Shown here: in pieces, positions 24,608 through 32,682 of the stretch
Layout: the number at the start of each line of letters is the position of its first letter
Position numbering within the stretch: the first letter of the stretch is position 1
Assembly: GCA_030433255.1 (NCBI GenBank)
Contig: JAUIMI010000003.1
Location: 1 to 64,000, forward strand
Origin: a bacterium
Lineage (GTDB): Bacteria > Patescibacteriota > Minisyncoccia > Phycocordibacterales > UBA1006
DNA length: 64,000 bases
Direction: 5' to 3'
Position numbers and translations under genes: made by a program
Notes under the pieces: model-generated
Databases searched by the model: none
Told to the model about the DNA's origin: nothing
The model's input: the letters and a program-made list of their open reading frames with translations, nothing else

Positions 24608-26544
24608 CAAAACGATCAGACCATAACCCATATATTAGACCTAACGAAGAACATCATTGGATGTCTTATGCAACATTTAACTGGTCACCTTGGCATGATG
24701 AAGAAACTCATACCATTCATGCTTTGTATCGAGCTATGACCAAACCGGATCTTCTTGCTAAAGGCCCGTCTTTTAGTGTGTCTTCTATAGGATATACCTA
24801 TAGTAAGGACGAAGAACACTTTACACACCACACTCAACTTATTTTCCCTGAACATGAATGGGAGCGGTATGGTTGTGAAGATCCACGTGTAACCAAAATT
24901 GGTGATACCTACTATATTTTTTATACAGCACTATCAACATACCCATTTTCTGCAGATGGTATTAAGGTAGCCGTAACAACAACTAAAGATTTTAAAACCA
25001 TAGAAGAAAAGAAATTGGTAACTCCATTCAACGCCAAGGCAATGACCTTGTTTCCAGAAAAAATTAATGGAAAACTCACCGCGTTATTAACTGTTGATCC
25101 TGATTTACCGCCTTCAAAGATTGCCTTTATTCAATTTGATAATGAAGAGCAAATTTGGGACCAAGGGTATTGGCATGATTGGTATGCACACATTGATGAA
25201 CATATCTTTGATCCACGTAAGAAAGATGACGATCATTGTGAAATAGGAGCTGCACCCGTCTGGACCGAAGAAGGATGGTTACTTATTTATTCTCATATAC
25301 AAAATTATTTTGATGAAGATAATCGTGTATTTGGTATTGAAGCACTGCTTCTCGAACACAATAATCCTAAAAATATTATCGGACGAACCACAGGATCAAT
25401 TTTAGTACCTGAAAAGGATTATGAAAAAACAGGTCAAATTAAAAATATTACCTTTCCATCAGGGGCTGTTATTCATGACGATAGATTAGATATTTATTAC
25501 GGTGGAGCAGATTCAGTGTGTTGTTTAGCTACAGTTAACTTGCAGCATCTTTTGGATAGTATGAATATCCAAAAACGTAAAGATAATGTTGTTCGTTATG
25601 ACAATAACCCAATTTTACTTCCAATACCTGAGCATGAATGGGAGGCAAAACTAGTCTTTAACCCAACAACGGTAGATATTGGAGAAAAAACATATATTAT
25701 CTATCGTGCTATGTCTGAAAATAATACTTCGTACATGGGTGCAGCGGTGACAACAGATGGGTATACTATCGACGAACGTTTTCCGGAACCTATTTATGTT
25801 CCACGGATGGATTTTGAATTAAAGAAAACACATCCAACAGGGAATTCAGGTTGTGAAGATGGGCGAGCAACCATCATAGGAGATACCTTGTATATGTTCT
25901 ATACCGCATATAATGGTATTGAGGTGCCAAAAGTTGCATACTCATCTATTTCTTTAGCAGATTTTGAAAATAAAAATTGGGATGCGTGGTCTGTACCACA
26001 ATTAGTAACACCTGATACTGTTGATGATAAGGACGCGTGCTTATTAGCAGAAAAAATAAAAGATGAATATGCCGTTTTCCATCGCGTAGCCCATCATATT
26101 TGTTTTGATACTGTTCCAAGTCTTGATTTTTCAGAGTCACGTATTGATAAATGTATTCCACTAATTGGTCCGCGATTTGGTATGTGGGATGGTCTTAAAG
26201 TTGGAATTGCAGGACCACCAATTAAAACAGAGGCTGGGTGGTTATTGTTATACCATGGTGTATCTCATGATAAATATTATCGGGTTGGGGCTATGCTTAT
26301 GGAATTAGATAATCCAGGAAACATTATCGGACGTACTAGCGACTTTATTTTAGAACCAGAAGAAACATGGGAACTAGAAGGGGAAATTAATCGGGTGGTA
26401 TTTCCATGTGGAGCTTCAGTTCGTGGTGATGAGTTATTTATTTATTACGGTGGAGCAGATACGGTTGTTGGAGTAGCAACATTAAAACTTTCTTGGATTC
26501 TTGGTATTCTAACCTGGCAACAGGATTCAGATAATTGGTCATAA
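24598..26544 (+). CDS. Tandem two-domain GH130 protein
   Basis: A 648-aa protein holding two complete GH130 propellers. Domain 1 (about 5-320) has CEDPRVTKIGDTYYIFYTAL and IYYGGADSV. Domain 2 (about 325-640) has NNPILLPIPEHEWE, CEDGRATIIGDTLYMFYTAY and IYYGGADTV. The catalytic Asp is kept in both; domain 2 reads EDGR instead of EDPR. No signal peptide. It probably acts on beta-mannosides in the cytoplasm with the preceding gene. A fused pair in one chain is unusual. Confidence 0.88.
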   Translation: MYITKRSDHNPYIRPNEEHHWMSYATFNWSPWHDEETHTIHALYRAMTKPDLLAKGPSFSVSSIGYTYSKDEEHFTHHTQLIFPEHEWERYGCEDPRVTKIGDTYYIFYTALSTYPFSADGIKVAVTTTKDFKTIEEKKLVTPFNAKAMTLFPEKINGKLTALLTVDPDLPPSKIAFIQFDNEEQIWDQGYWHDWYAHIDEHIFDPRKKDDDHCEIGAAPVWTEEGWLLIYSHIQNYFDEDNRVFGIEALLLEHNNPKNIIGRTTGSILVPEKDYEKTGQIKNITFPSGAVIHDDRLDIYYGGADSVCCLATVNLQHLLDSMNIQKRKDNVVRYDNNPILLPIPEHEWEAKLVFNPTTVDIGEKTYIIYRAMSENNTSYMGAAVTTDGYTIDERFPEPIYVPRMDFELKKTHPTGNSGCEDGRATIIGDTLYMFYTAYNGIEVPKVAYSSISLADFENKNWDAWSVPQLVTPDTVDDKDACLLAEKIKDEYAVFHRVAHHICFDTVPSLDFSESRIDKCIPLIGPRFGMWDGLKVGIAGPPIKTEAGWLLLYHGVSHDKYYRVGAMLMELDNPGNIIGRTSDFILEPEETWELEGEINRVVFPCGASVRGDELFIYYGGADTVVGVATLKLSWILGILTWQQDSDNWS

Positions 26545-26569
26545 ACTCTCATATACTGTGAGGGTTTTT
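26544..26569 (+). terminator. Terminator of GH130 operon
   Basis: AAACTCTCA pairs with TGAGGGTTT, with T residues after it. It sits immediately before the -10 box of the next gene. Confidence 0.65.
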
Positions 26570-26583
26570 GTTATAATTTATAT

Positions 26584-26901
26584 ATGAATAAAACATTTTC
26601 AGAAAGGGTAGTTCACGCAGCTCTATCGATACCGTCAGGTCGCGTTGCAACATATGGTGATATTGCACGTGTATGTGGTGCTGGAGGTCAAGCGGCACGA
26701 AGTATTTCAGGTATTTTAAGTCGTGCGTACCAAAAAGGTACTATAGATATTCCTTGGCATAGAATTGTGTACAGTAATGGAAAGGTATGGACTTCTGACA
26801 CTGTTGATAATGAACGTAGGTCACTTTATAGAAAAGAGGGAATCATTGTTAACCAAAAAGGATACATAGAAAATTTTAATTTTATTCGTTATCAGTTTTA
26901 A
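26584..26901 (+). CDS. Alkyltransferase-like (ATL) DNA repair protein
   Basis: A 105-aa MGMT-fold protein. IPSGRVATYGDIARVCGAG is the DNA-binding helix-turn-helix. At the active site IPWHRIV replaces the usual PCHR, so the methyl-acceptor cysteine is Trp. ATL proteins bind O6-alkylguanine, flip it out and channel lesions to nucleotide excision repair. TATAAT ends 6 nt before the ATG. Confidence 0.9.
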   Translation: MNKTFSERVVHAALSIPSGRVATYGDIARVCGAGGQAARSISGILSRAYQKGTIDIPWHRIVYSNGKVWTSDTVDNERRSLYRKEGIIVNQKGYIENFNFIRYQF

Positions 26902-26919
26902 TTTGATATACTATGTTTT

Positions 26920-27537
26920 ATGAAAAAAATAACATATATTCTTTTACTTTCTATTTTTACTATTAGTTTGATACCCTATTCAGCGTATGCAATATCTGAA
27001 AGAACATTATCAAAAAGAATTAAACAGTTAGATAATGATACTATCGATAACATATCAATCCCTGTTGTGTTAGGTGTTACAATGAGTGACTTAAATGATA
27101 CTTGGGATGATGCACGTTCAGGTGGTAGGACCCATGAAGGTATAGATATTTTTGCTGTACGTGGTGCGATTATAGCAACTCCAACCGAAGCAGTAGTAAC
27201 CAAAATTACTAACCAGGGGTTAGGTGGTGTTCAGGTTTGGACAGTAAATCCGGGTAACGAGAGGTTCTATTATGCACATTTGAGCTCCGTATTTCCAAAA
27301 TTAGAAGTAGGGGATATTCTTGATTCTGGAGACATCATAGGTTTTGTAGGGAACACAGGTAATGCTTTAGGAGCAAGCCCACATTTACATTTAGGTATTT
27401 ATACTGATACAGGACCAATAAATCCATACGAACGTATTGATTCCGAGTTTTCAAAAAAACAACGTATAAAAATACTTACCAATTATCTTGAATATCTTCA
27501 AGATGAGTTAGAAAAAGCAAAAAGAAGAGAAAAATAA
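26920..27537 (+). CDS. Secreted M23-family peptidase
   Basis: 205 aa. Residues 1-24 form a signal peptide ending near AYA. The LytM/M23 domain follows with RTHEGIDIFA (Zn ligands His and Asp) and HLHLGIY, and a charged helical tail. It probably cuts cell-wall cross-links outside the membrane during growth or division. TATACT lies 7 nt before the ATG. Confidence 0.9.
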   Translation: MKKITYILLLSIFTISLIPYSAYAISERTLSKRIKQLDNDTIDNISIPVVLGVTMSDLNDTWDDARSGGRTHEGIDIFAVRGAIIATPTEAVVTKITNQGLGGVQVWTVNPGNERFYYAHLSSVFPKLEVGDILDSGDIIGFVGNTGNALGASPHLHLGIYTDTGPINPYERIDSEFSKKQRIKILTNYLEYLQDELEKAKRREK

Positions 27538-27568
27538 AAACTTCTCAGTGTATACTGAGAAGTTTTTT
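27536..27568. terminator. Bidirectional terminator
   Basis: AAAAACTTCTCAGT pairs with ACTGAGAAGTTTTTT. It serves the M23 gene and the convergent tRNA transcript. Confidence 0.8.
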
Positions 27569-27571
27569 ATG

Positions 27572-27653
27572 TGCCGAGGGCGGGAATTGAACCCGCACGC
27601 CCGAAAGCAAGGGATTTTAAGTCCCTCGTGTCTACCGATTCCACCACCTCGGC
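27572..27653 (-). tRNA. tRNA-Leu (anticodon TAA)
   Basis: The acceptor GCCGAGG pairs with CCTCGGC, and the T-arm reads GGTTCAATTCC. The anticodon loop CTTAAAA gives TAA, and a long variable arm is present. The 3' CCA is not encoded. Confidence 0.95.
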
Positions 27654-27753
27654 ATATATTAGGTCATGGTGACACAAAAGATATTATACACAGATTTTTA
27701 TTTTAGGGAATTCTTTATAAAACAAAAAACCTAAAAAGGTTTTTCTATTTCAG

Positions 27754-27825
27754 AGGCGTGAGCGGGATTCGAACCCGCGCATGGCGGTTTTGCAGACCGC
27801 AGCGTTACCACTTCGCCATCACGCC
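27754..27825 (-). tRNA. tRNA-Cys (anticodon GCA)
   Basis: The acceptor GGCGTGA pairs with TCACGCC. The anticodon loop CTGCAAA gives GCA, and the discriminator is T as expected for Cys. No encoded CCA. Confidence 0.95.
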
Positions 27826-27877
27826 TTAATGAAACATAATAATGTTCATTAATTGATAGTGTATCAGTTAGGCTTAT

Positions 27878-28225
27878 TTATTCAACTTGCGAGCTAGAAT
27901 TACTATCTCGTAATAATTGATCGATGTGTTGTCTATTTTTCTCACCTAAATCAATCATAAAATTAACCTGAGGTATTGTTCGAGATGACACTCTTTTCTT
28001 CATATATGTTCGAGCATCAACTTTTCTTCGATTGAGAAAATTAATAACCTGTTCTTCTGAGTCAGTAGGAAACACCGAAACAAACACGATTACATTACTT
28101 AGATCAGGCGCAGTATCGCAACGAGTAACCGTTACCAGTGATTGTTTATTTGACTCACGTTCGATAAATTCACCAAATGCTTTTCGCATTTCTTTATTTA
28201 ATTTTTCTAATCGAGCTCCTTTCAT
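27878..28225 (-). CDS. rbfA: Ribosome-binding factor A
   Basis: A 115-aa KH-fold protein that helps mature the 30S subunit (16S rRNA 5' end). The N-terminus RLEKLNKEMRKAFGEFIERE and RTIPQVNFMIDLG are typical of RbfA. It follows infB by 1 bp in a DUF4446-infB-rbfA operon, a common arrangement. Confidence 0.92.
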   Translation of the reverse strand: MKGARLEKLNKEMRKAFGEFIERESNKQSLVTVTRCDTAPDLSNVIVFVSVFPTDSEEQVINFLNRRKVDARTYMKKRVSSRTIPQVNFMIDLGEKNRQHIDQLLRDSNSSSQVE

Positions 28226-28226
28226 G

Positions 28227-29723
28227 TTATTTAATTTCGGTTTTAAAAGTTTCTATAATATCACCTTGGTTAATTTCAGTCTTTGTTTCAACCATAACCC
28301 CGCATTCAGTACCTACATCAGTCACCTTGTCAGTTGATTGTTTTCCTTGTTGTAGAGCTACGAGTGTTCCTCGGCCAATTACCGCTTCTTTGCGGATAAT
28401 TTTACATGGTTCTTTGTGTGAAATAGTTCCAGAAACAATAGCGCCTCCAACCAAGGTTTGACCTTGTTGTGAGGAGAATACTTTGAGAACTTTTAATTGC
28501 CCTTGCATAGTATCAACTTCTTTTTTAATTCGTCTTTGTTCACGTAATTCCTCCAACCATTCTGTAAGTTTATAAATAATATCAAATGTTTTGATTGTTA
28601 GGTTAGGGTATTCATTTAGATTTTTAATATTTGAATCCTCATTAACATGAAAACCTATCATAATGGTATTATTATCAGAGAGTGCAATTTTAACATCTGA
28701 CTCATTGATTGAGCCTGTTTCTGATTTAATAATTTTAAATATCACATCGTCGGTTGTCATATTTTCAATTTGCTCTGCGATTGCTTCTCCTGTTCCAGCA
28801 ACATCAGTTTTAAGAATGATGGGTATCAGGGCAACTCCTTCTGGTACCTGCATGATACCTGTATGTTCTGCAATTTCTTCTGCAATTTCTTTAAACTCAG
28901 AGATAGCTTGCTCTGCATCTTTTTTCGTTTCAAATGTGGTGAATCTACTTCCGACATTTGGAATTTTATCAAAACCAACGAGTTGTATTGGTGAAGAGAA
29001 TATTGCTTCATCGATGTTATTTCCTGCAAAATCTCTCAGCATTCGAGTTGGTGTTATACTATCTTCCACCACCACAAATTGACCTTTTGTAATAGAACCA
29101 TCTTTAATAACAAGTGTAGCAGAGACACCTTCTTTTGGATCTCTATGGGATTCAACCACAAAACCAGTTGCTAATTTATTCGTATTTCCAGTCATTTCTT
29201 CCATTTCTGCAACAAGTAAAAGTGAATCAAGTAAATCATCAACCCCAGTTCCTACTTTTGCTGATATAAGATTAAAAGGAACATCTCCTCCAAAACCTTC
29301 CACATAGATTCCTTCTTCTAATAAGTCGGTTTTTACTTTCTCTGGGTTTGCGGCTGGTTTATCAATTTTGTTGATCGCCACAATAAAAGGAATATTATTT
29401 TTCTTGATAACTTCAATTGCATGTTTTGTTTGTGTTTTTACTCCATCTTCTGCAGAGACAATAAGTATTGCAATATCAGCAATAGTCCCTCCACGATGTC
29501 TCATGTTGTCGAATGCTGCATGACCTGGTGTATCTAAGAAGGTGATACGTTTATCATTATCAAGTTTAACTTCATACGTTGAAATATGTTGCGTTATTCC
29601 TCCGGCTTCACCTTCAACAATGTTTGTTTTTCTAATGTAATCAAGAAGACTTGATTTCCCGTGATCCACATGCCCCATGATTGCAACGACAGGAGATCGT
29701 TTTGTTGTGTTTGTTGTACTCAT
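28227..29723 (-). CDS. infB: Translation initiation factor IF-2
   Basis: A 498-aa GTPase that positions initiator tRNA. It contains GHVDHGKSSLLD (G1), DTPGHAAF (G3), NKIDKP (G4), and domains II-IV. The long N-terminal extension of other bacteria (total 700-1000 aa) is absent, as in reduced genomes. It is downstream of the DUF4446 gene and upstream of rbfA. Confidence 0.96.
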   Translation of the reverse strand: MSTTNTTKRSPVVAIMGHVDHGKSSLLDYIRKTNIVEGEAGGITQHISTYEVKLDNDKRITFLDTPGHAAFDNMRHRGGTIADIAILIVSAEDGVKTQTKHAIEVIKKNNIPFIVAINKIDKPAANPEKVKTDLLEEGIYVEGFGGDVPFNLISAKVGTGVDDLLDSLLLVAEMEEMTGNTNKLATGFVVESHRDPKEGVSATLVIKDGSITKGQFVVVEDSITPTRMLRDFAGNNIDEAIFSSPIQLVGFDKIPNVGSRFTTFETKKDAEQAISEFKEIAEEIAEHTGIMQVPEGVALIPIILKTDVAGTGEAIAEQIENMTTDDVIFKIIKSETGSINESDVKIALSDNNTIMIGFHVNEDSNIKNLNEYPNLTIKTFDIIYKLTEWLEELREQRRIKKEVDTMQGQLKVLKVFSSQQGQTLVGGAIVSGTISHKEPCKIIRKEAVIGRGTLVALQQGKQSTDKVTDVGTECGVMVETKTEINQGDIIETFKTEIK

Positions 29724-29731
29724 ATTGATTG

Positions 29732-30193
29732 TTAGTTATTTTGTGCTGATAAAATTGCAGATTGCTCTTCTTTACTAAGAGTATATTCAGAAGAACCATT
29801 TTCAATTGGTTTTGCAAAAACATTAATACGCTCTCGTGCATAGAGTGATGAAATGACAACCCCCGTATTATTTTTATCGGTAAGAGCAATGGCAAAACTT
29901 TGACTTCCTCCAGTTTCCTTAAAAGGATTAAAACGAACAACTCCAATGTTCTGAATATTTTTCAAAGAGTCTTTTTTGATTTCAAGAATTTGATTTTTTT
30001 GTGCATCTAGTTCTTTTTGTACCGTCTTTAAGTTTATATTATTATTTGAAATTATTGATTCTAAGCTCTGTGCATTTTTTCCTTGAGTTAATTGATGTAA
30101 CTTTTTATACATAGTGAAAACAAAATAGCTCAAAATAATAACCAAGACAGCTAATACAATTGTCGCAGTGAGTAACAAATTCATATAGTGCAT
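29732..30193 (-). CDS. DUF4446 family membrane-anchored protein
   Basis: 153 aa. One N-terminal membrane helix (about 5-28) and a coiled coil (about 50-80) come before the conserved block VVRFNPFKETGGSQSFAIAL and VVISSLYARERINVFAKPI, characteristic of DUF4446. Function unknown. It lies 8 bp before infB. Confidence 0.82.
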   Translation of the reverse strand: MHYMNLLLTATIVLAVLVIILSYFVFTMYKKLHQLTQGKNAQSLESIISNNNINLKTVQKELDAQKNQILEIKKDSLKNIQNIGVVRFNPFKETGGSQSFAIALTDKNNTGVVISSLYARERINVFAKPIENGSSEYTLSKEEQSAILSAQNN

Positions 30194-30243
30194 ACTATCC
30201 TATGATTACTTTATTTTCAATATAAATAATGTACACTTTACTT

Positions 30244-31464
30244 ATGTTTGGATTATTTCAAAAAAAGAATTCTCGTGTGTATCTTGATAATGCATCAGCA
30301 ACACCAGTTGATGTCCGTGTATTATCTGAAATGCAGGTGTACTTTAATGAAAAATTTTATAATCCTAGCGCCTTGTATCAAGAAGGTGTTTTTGTACGTA
30401 ATATTATTGAACAATCACGTAATACTATAGCAACCGAATTACATGCTCGACCACAAGAAATATTTTTTATGGACGGCGCTACAGAAGCTAATAATGCAGC
30501 AATTTTGGGTATTGTTCGTTTGTGGCAAAAAAATAACCCTAACACACAGCCGCACATTATCACCTCAGTAATTGAACATTCATCAGTTCTTGAGGTATTT
30601 AAAAGTTTAGAGCAAGAAGGTGTGCTTGTTACCTATCTTGAGGTTGATGAAGGAGGAATCGTATCTTCGAAGGAACTTAAAAAAGAATTACAAAAAAACA
30701 CCATTCTCATTTCTATTGGGTATGTGAATGGTGAAATTGGTACTATTCAAAATATACGTGAAATAATGAAGACGATTCGTCATTTTCGTAAACATAATGA
30801 TAACCAGTATCCATATTTTCACACTGATGCAGTTCAGGCGGTTAATTATGTTTCCGAAATAAACGTATTAAAACTAGGGATTGATTGTATGACAATTAAT
30901 GCTGGAAAAATATATGGACCTAAAAAAATTGCTGTCTTTTTTAAGAAAATGAATGTTGCCATAGATCCAATTATGTTTGGAGGAAATCAAGAGAATGGTA
31001 TTCGTTCTGGAACAGAGAATGTGCCATATGTTGTTGGTATGGAACACTCGCTTTCTCTTGCGCGAAAACTCCAACCCTCCGAGATACTTCGTTTACAAAA
31101 ACTAAAAGATTTTTTTATCTCTCAATTAAAACAACAGTTTACGGAAGTTATTATTAATACAGAAGGGGTTGAATCTATTCCAAACATAGTTAATATAACC
31201 TTCCCAAATATTTCACACGAAGAAGTCATGATTAGACTTGATGCACGAGGTATTATGTGTAGTGTTAAATCAGCCTGTAGGGTAGGGGAAGAGGGTGACT
31301 CTCATGTAATTAAGGCTATTGCTCGCGATGATCGGCCTACTGGCTCACTTCGGTTCTCTATGGGGAGAACAACAACAAAGAAAGATGTAGATAAGGTGGT
31401 GAAAGAATTAAAGGTGATTGTTGAAAATATGAATAGCGTATATAAAAAATATTACTTAACGTAA
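30244..31464 (+). CDS. Cysteine desulfurase (NifS/IscS-like)
   Basis: A 406-aa PLP-dependent enzyme that moves sulfur from cysteine for Fe-S clusters or tRNA thiolation. VYLDNASATP opens the protein; DGATEANNAA and HTDAVQAVNY mark the cofactor region. NAGKIYGPK carries the PLP lysine, and SVKSACRVGEEGDSHV contains the active-site cysteine. I prefer ATG 30244, with a TACACT box 6 nt upstream; 30229 is an alternative. No scaffold gene is adjacent. Confidence 0.9.
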   Translation: MFGLFQKKNSRVYLDNASATPVDVRVLSEMQVYFNEKFYNPSALYQEGVFVRNIIEQSRNTIATELHARPQEIFFMDGATEANNAAILGIVRLWQKNNPNTQPHIITSVIEHSSVLEVFKSLEQEGVLVTYLEVDEGGIVSSKELKKELQKNTILISIGYVNGEIGTIQNIREIMKTIRHFRKHNDNQYPYFHTDAVQAVNYVSEINVLKLGIDCMTINAGKIYGPKKIAVFFKKMNVAIDPIMFGGNQENGIRSGTENVPYVVGMEHSLSLARKLQPSEILRLQKLKDFFISQLKQQFTEVIINTEGVESIPNIVNITFPNISHEEVMIRLDARGIMCSVKSACRVGEEGDSHVIKAIARDDRPTGSLRFSMGRTTTKKDVDKVVKELKVIVENMNSVYKKYYLT

Positions 31465-31492
31465 TGTTTTTTATTATTGGTATAATAGAGGT

Positions 31493-32554
31493 ATGAAATA
31501 TTTTCTTGGAATTTTAGTTGCATGTATTCTTGTATTTGGTGGTTTTTTTCTCTATAAAAAATATGAATTAACAAATAATTTAATTGCTGAATTAAATAGA
31601 GAACTTAATCAGAAAGACCAAAGATTAGAAAAAACAAAAAGTCTTGAGCAAAATATTCAATCATTAGAACAAAATTTACTAGAAAAAGAGGAATCAGAAA
31701 AAATTTATACTATTATTGCAGGAGGGGATATTATGATGGATCGTGGCGTTGAAGGTAAAATTAAAAAATTAGATAAAAACTACAATTTTTCATTTGATCT
31801 TATTCGAGACTACCTAAGGTCTGCAGATTTGGTTTTTGCAAACCTTGAAGGGTCGATTAGTAATGTTGGGTCTGATACTGGAAAAAAATACTCATTTCGT
31901 TTTGAACCAGATGTTGCAGACGCTCTCGCATATGCAGGAATTGATATTGTATCATTGGCAAATAATCACATGTTGGATTGGGGAAGACAGTCATTATGCG
32001 AAACAACAAAACATCTTGATACTGTTGATGTCAAATATGTTGGCGCTGGGTGTACGAGCAAACAAGCAGAACAACCGTATATAACAAAAATTGGGAATAC
32101 TACTATTGCTTTTTTGGCTTATACAGAGTTTTACATTGGAGCTCATGCTGTGAGTGATACACCAGGAATGAGTGAGTGGAATATGAGTAAAATAATCGAA
32201 CGTATCACACATTTAAAAAATGATAGTAATGTTGATATTGTCATGATATCAATGCACTGGGGAGCAGAATACCAGAACCGTGCAACTGATAATCAAGTTT
32301 TATTAGGACAACAGTTGATTGATGGTGGAGCTGATGTAGTTATTGGACATCACCCGCACGTAGATCAAGAGATTGAGCGATATAGTGATGGGTGGATTAT
32401 TTATTCATTAGGTAATTTTGTGTTTGATCAGTCTTGGTCAGAAGAAACTATGCAAGGGTTATTGGCGGAAATTCAAATTCAAAATGGAAGAATATATAAT
32501 ATAAAACCAATACCAATTCAATTAAACGAAAACTATCAACCATATATTCTTTAA
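31493..32554 (+). CDS. CapA-family metallophosphoesterase-like protein
   Basis: 353 aa. One N-terminal membrane segment (about 3-22), a coiled coil (about 28-68), then the CapA (PGA_cap) domain: AGGDIMMDRGV, FANLEGSIS, ANNHMLDWG, MHWGAEYQ and IGHHPHVDQ, which supply the metal ligands. Members take part in poly-gamma-glutamate or other surface-polymer synthesis, but the substrate is unknown here. TATAAT ends 6 nt before the ATG; an AGAGGT Shine-Dalgarno-like stretch overlaps this gap. Confidence 0.87.
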   Translation: MKYFLGILVACILVFGGFFLYKKYELTNNLIAELNRELNQKDQRLEKTKSLEQNIQSLEQNLLEKEESEKIYTIIAGGDIMMDRGVEGKIKKLDKNYNFSFDLIRDYLRSADLVFANLEGSISNVGSDTGKKYSFRFEPDVADALAYAGIDIVSLANNHMLDWGRQSLCETTKHLDTVDVKYVGAGCTSKQAEQPYITKIGNTTIAFLAYTEFYIGAHAVSDTPGMSEWNMSKIIERITHLKNDSNVDIVMISMHWGAEYQNRATDNQVLLGQQLIDGGADVVIGHHPHVDQEIERYSDGWIIYSLGNFVFDQSWSEETMQGLLAEIQIQNGRIYNIKPIPIQLNENYQPYIL

Positions 32555-32557
32555 TTG

Positions 32558-32617
32558 TTTTTGACAAGTTTTTCATTAAAATGAAAAACTTGTCAAAAAA
32601 TAACATAAGTATATAAT
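32558..32617 (+). promoter_or_regulatory. clpB promoter with 19-bp operator-like palindrome
   Basis: A perfect 19-bp inverted repeat (32558-32576 and 32581-32599) surrounds a 4-nt centre. The right arm contains TTGTCA (32590-32595), which with TATAAT (32612-32617) and a 16-nt spacer forms a good promoter. This suggests a repressor site over the -35 box. It differs from CIRCE. The same palindrome could end the capA-like transcript, although no T run follows. Confidence 0.55.
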
Positions 32618-32682
32618 TTATTATATATTCACTATACTGTATATACAGGTAATAAGAGGTAGTAATACTCAAAAATATTCGT

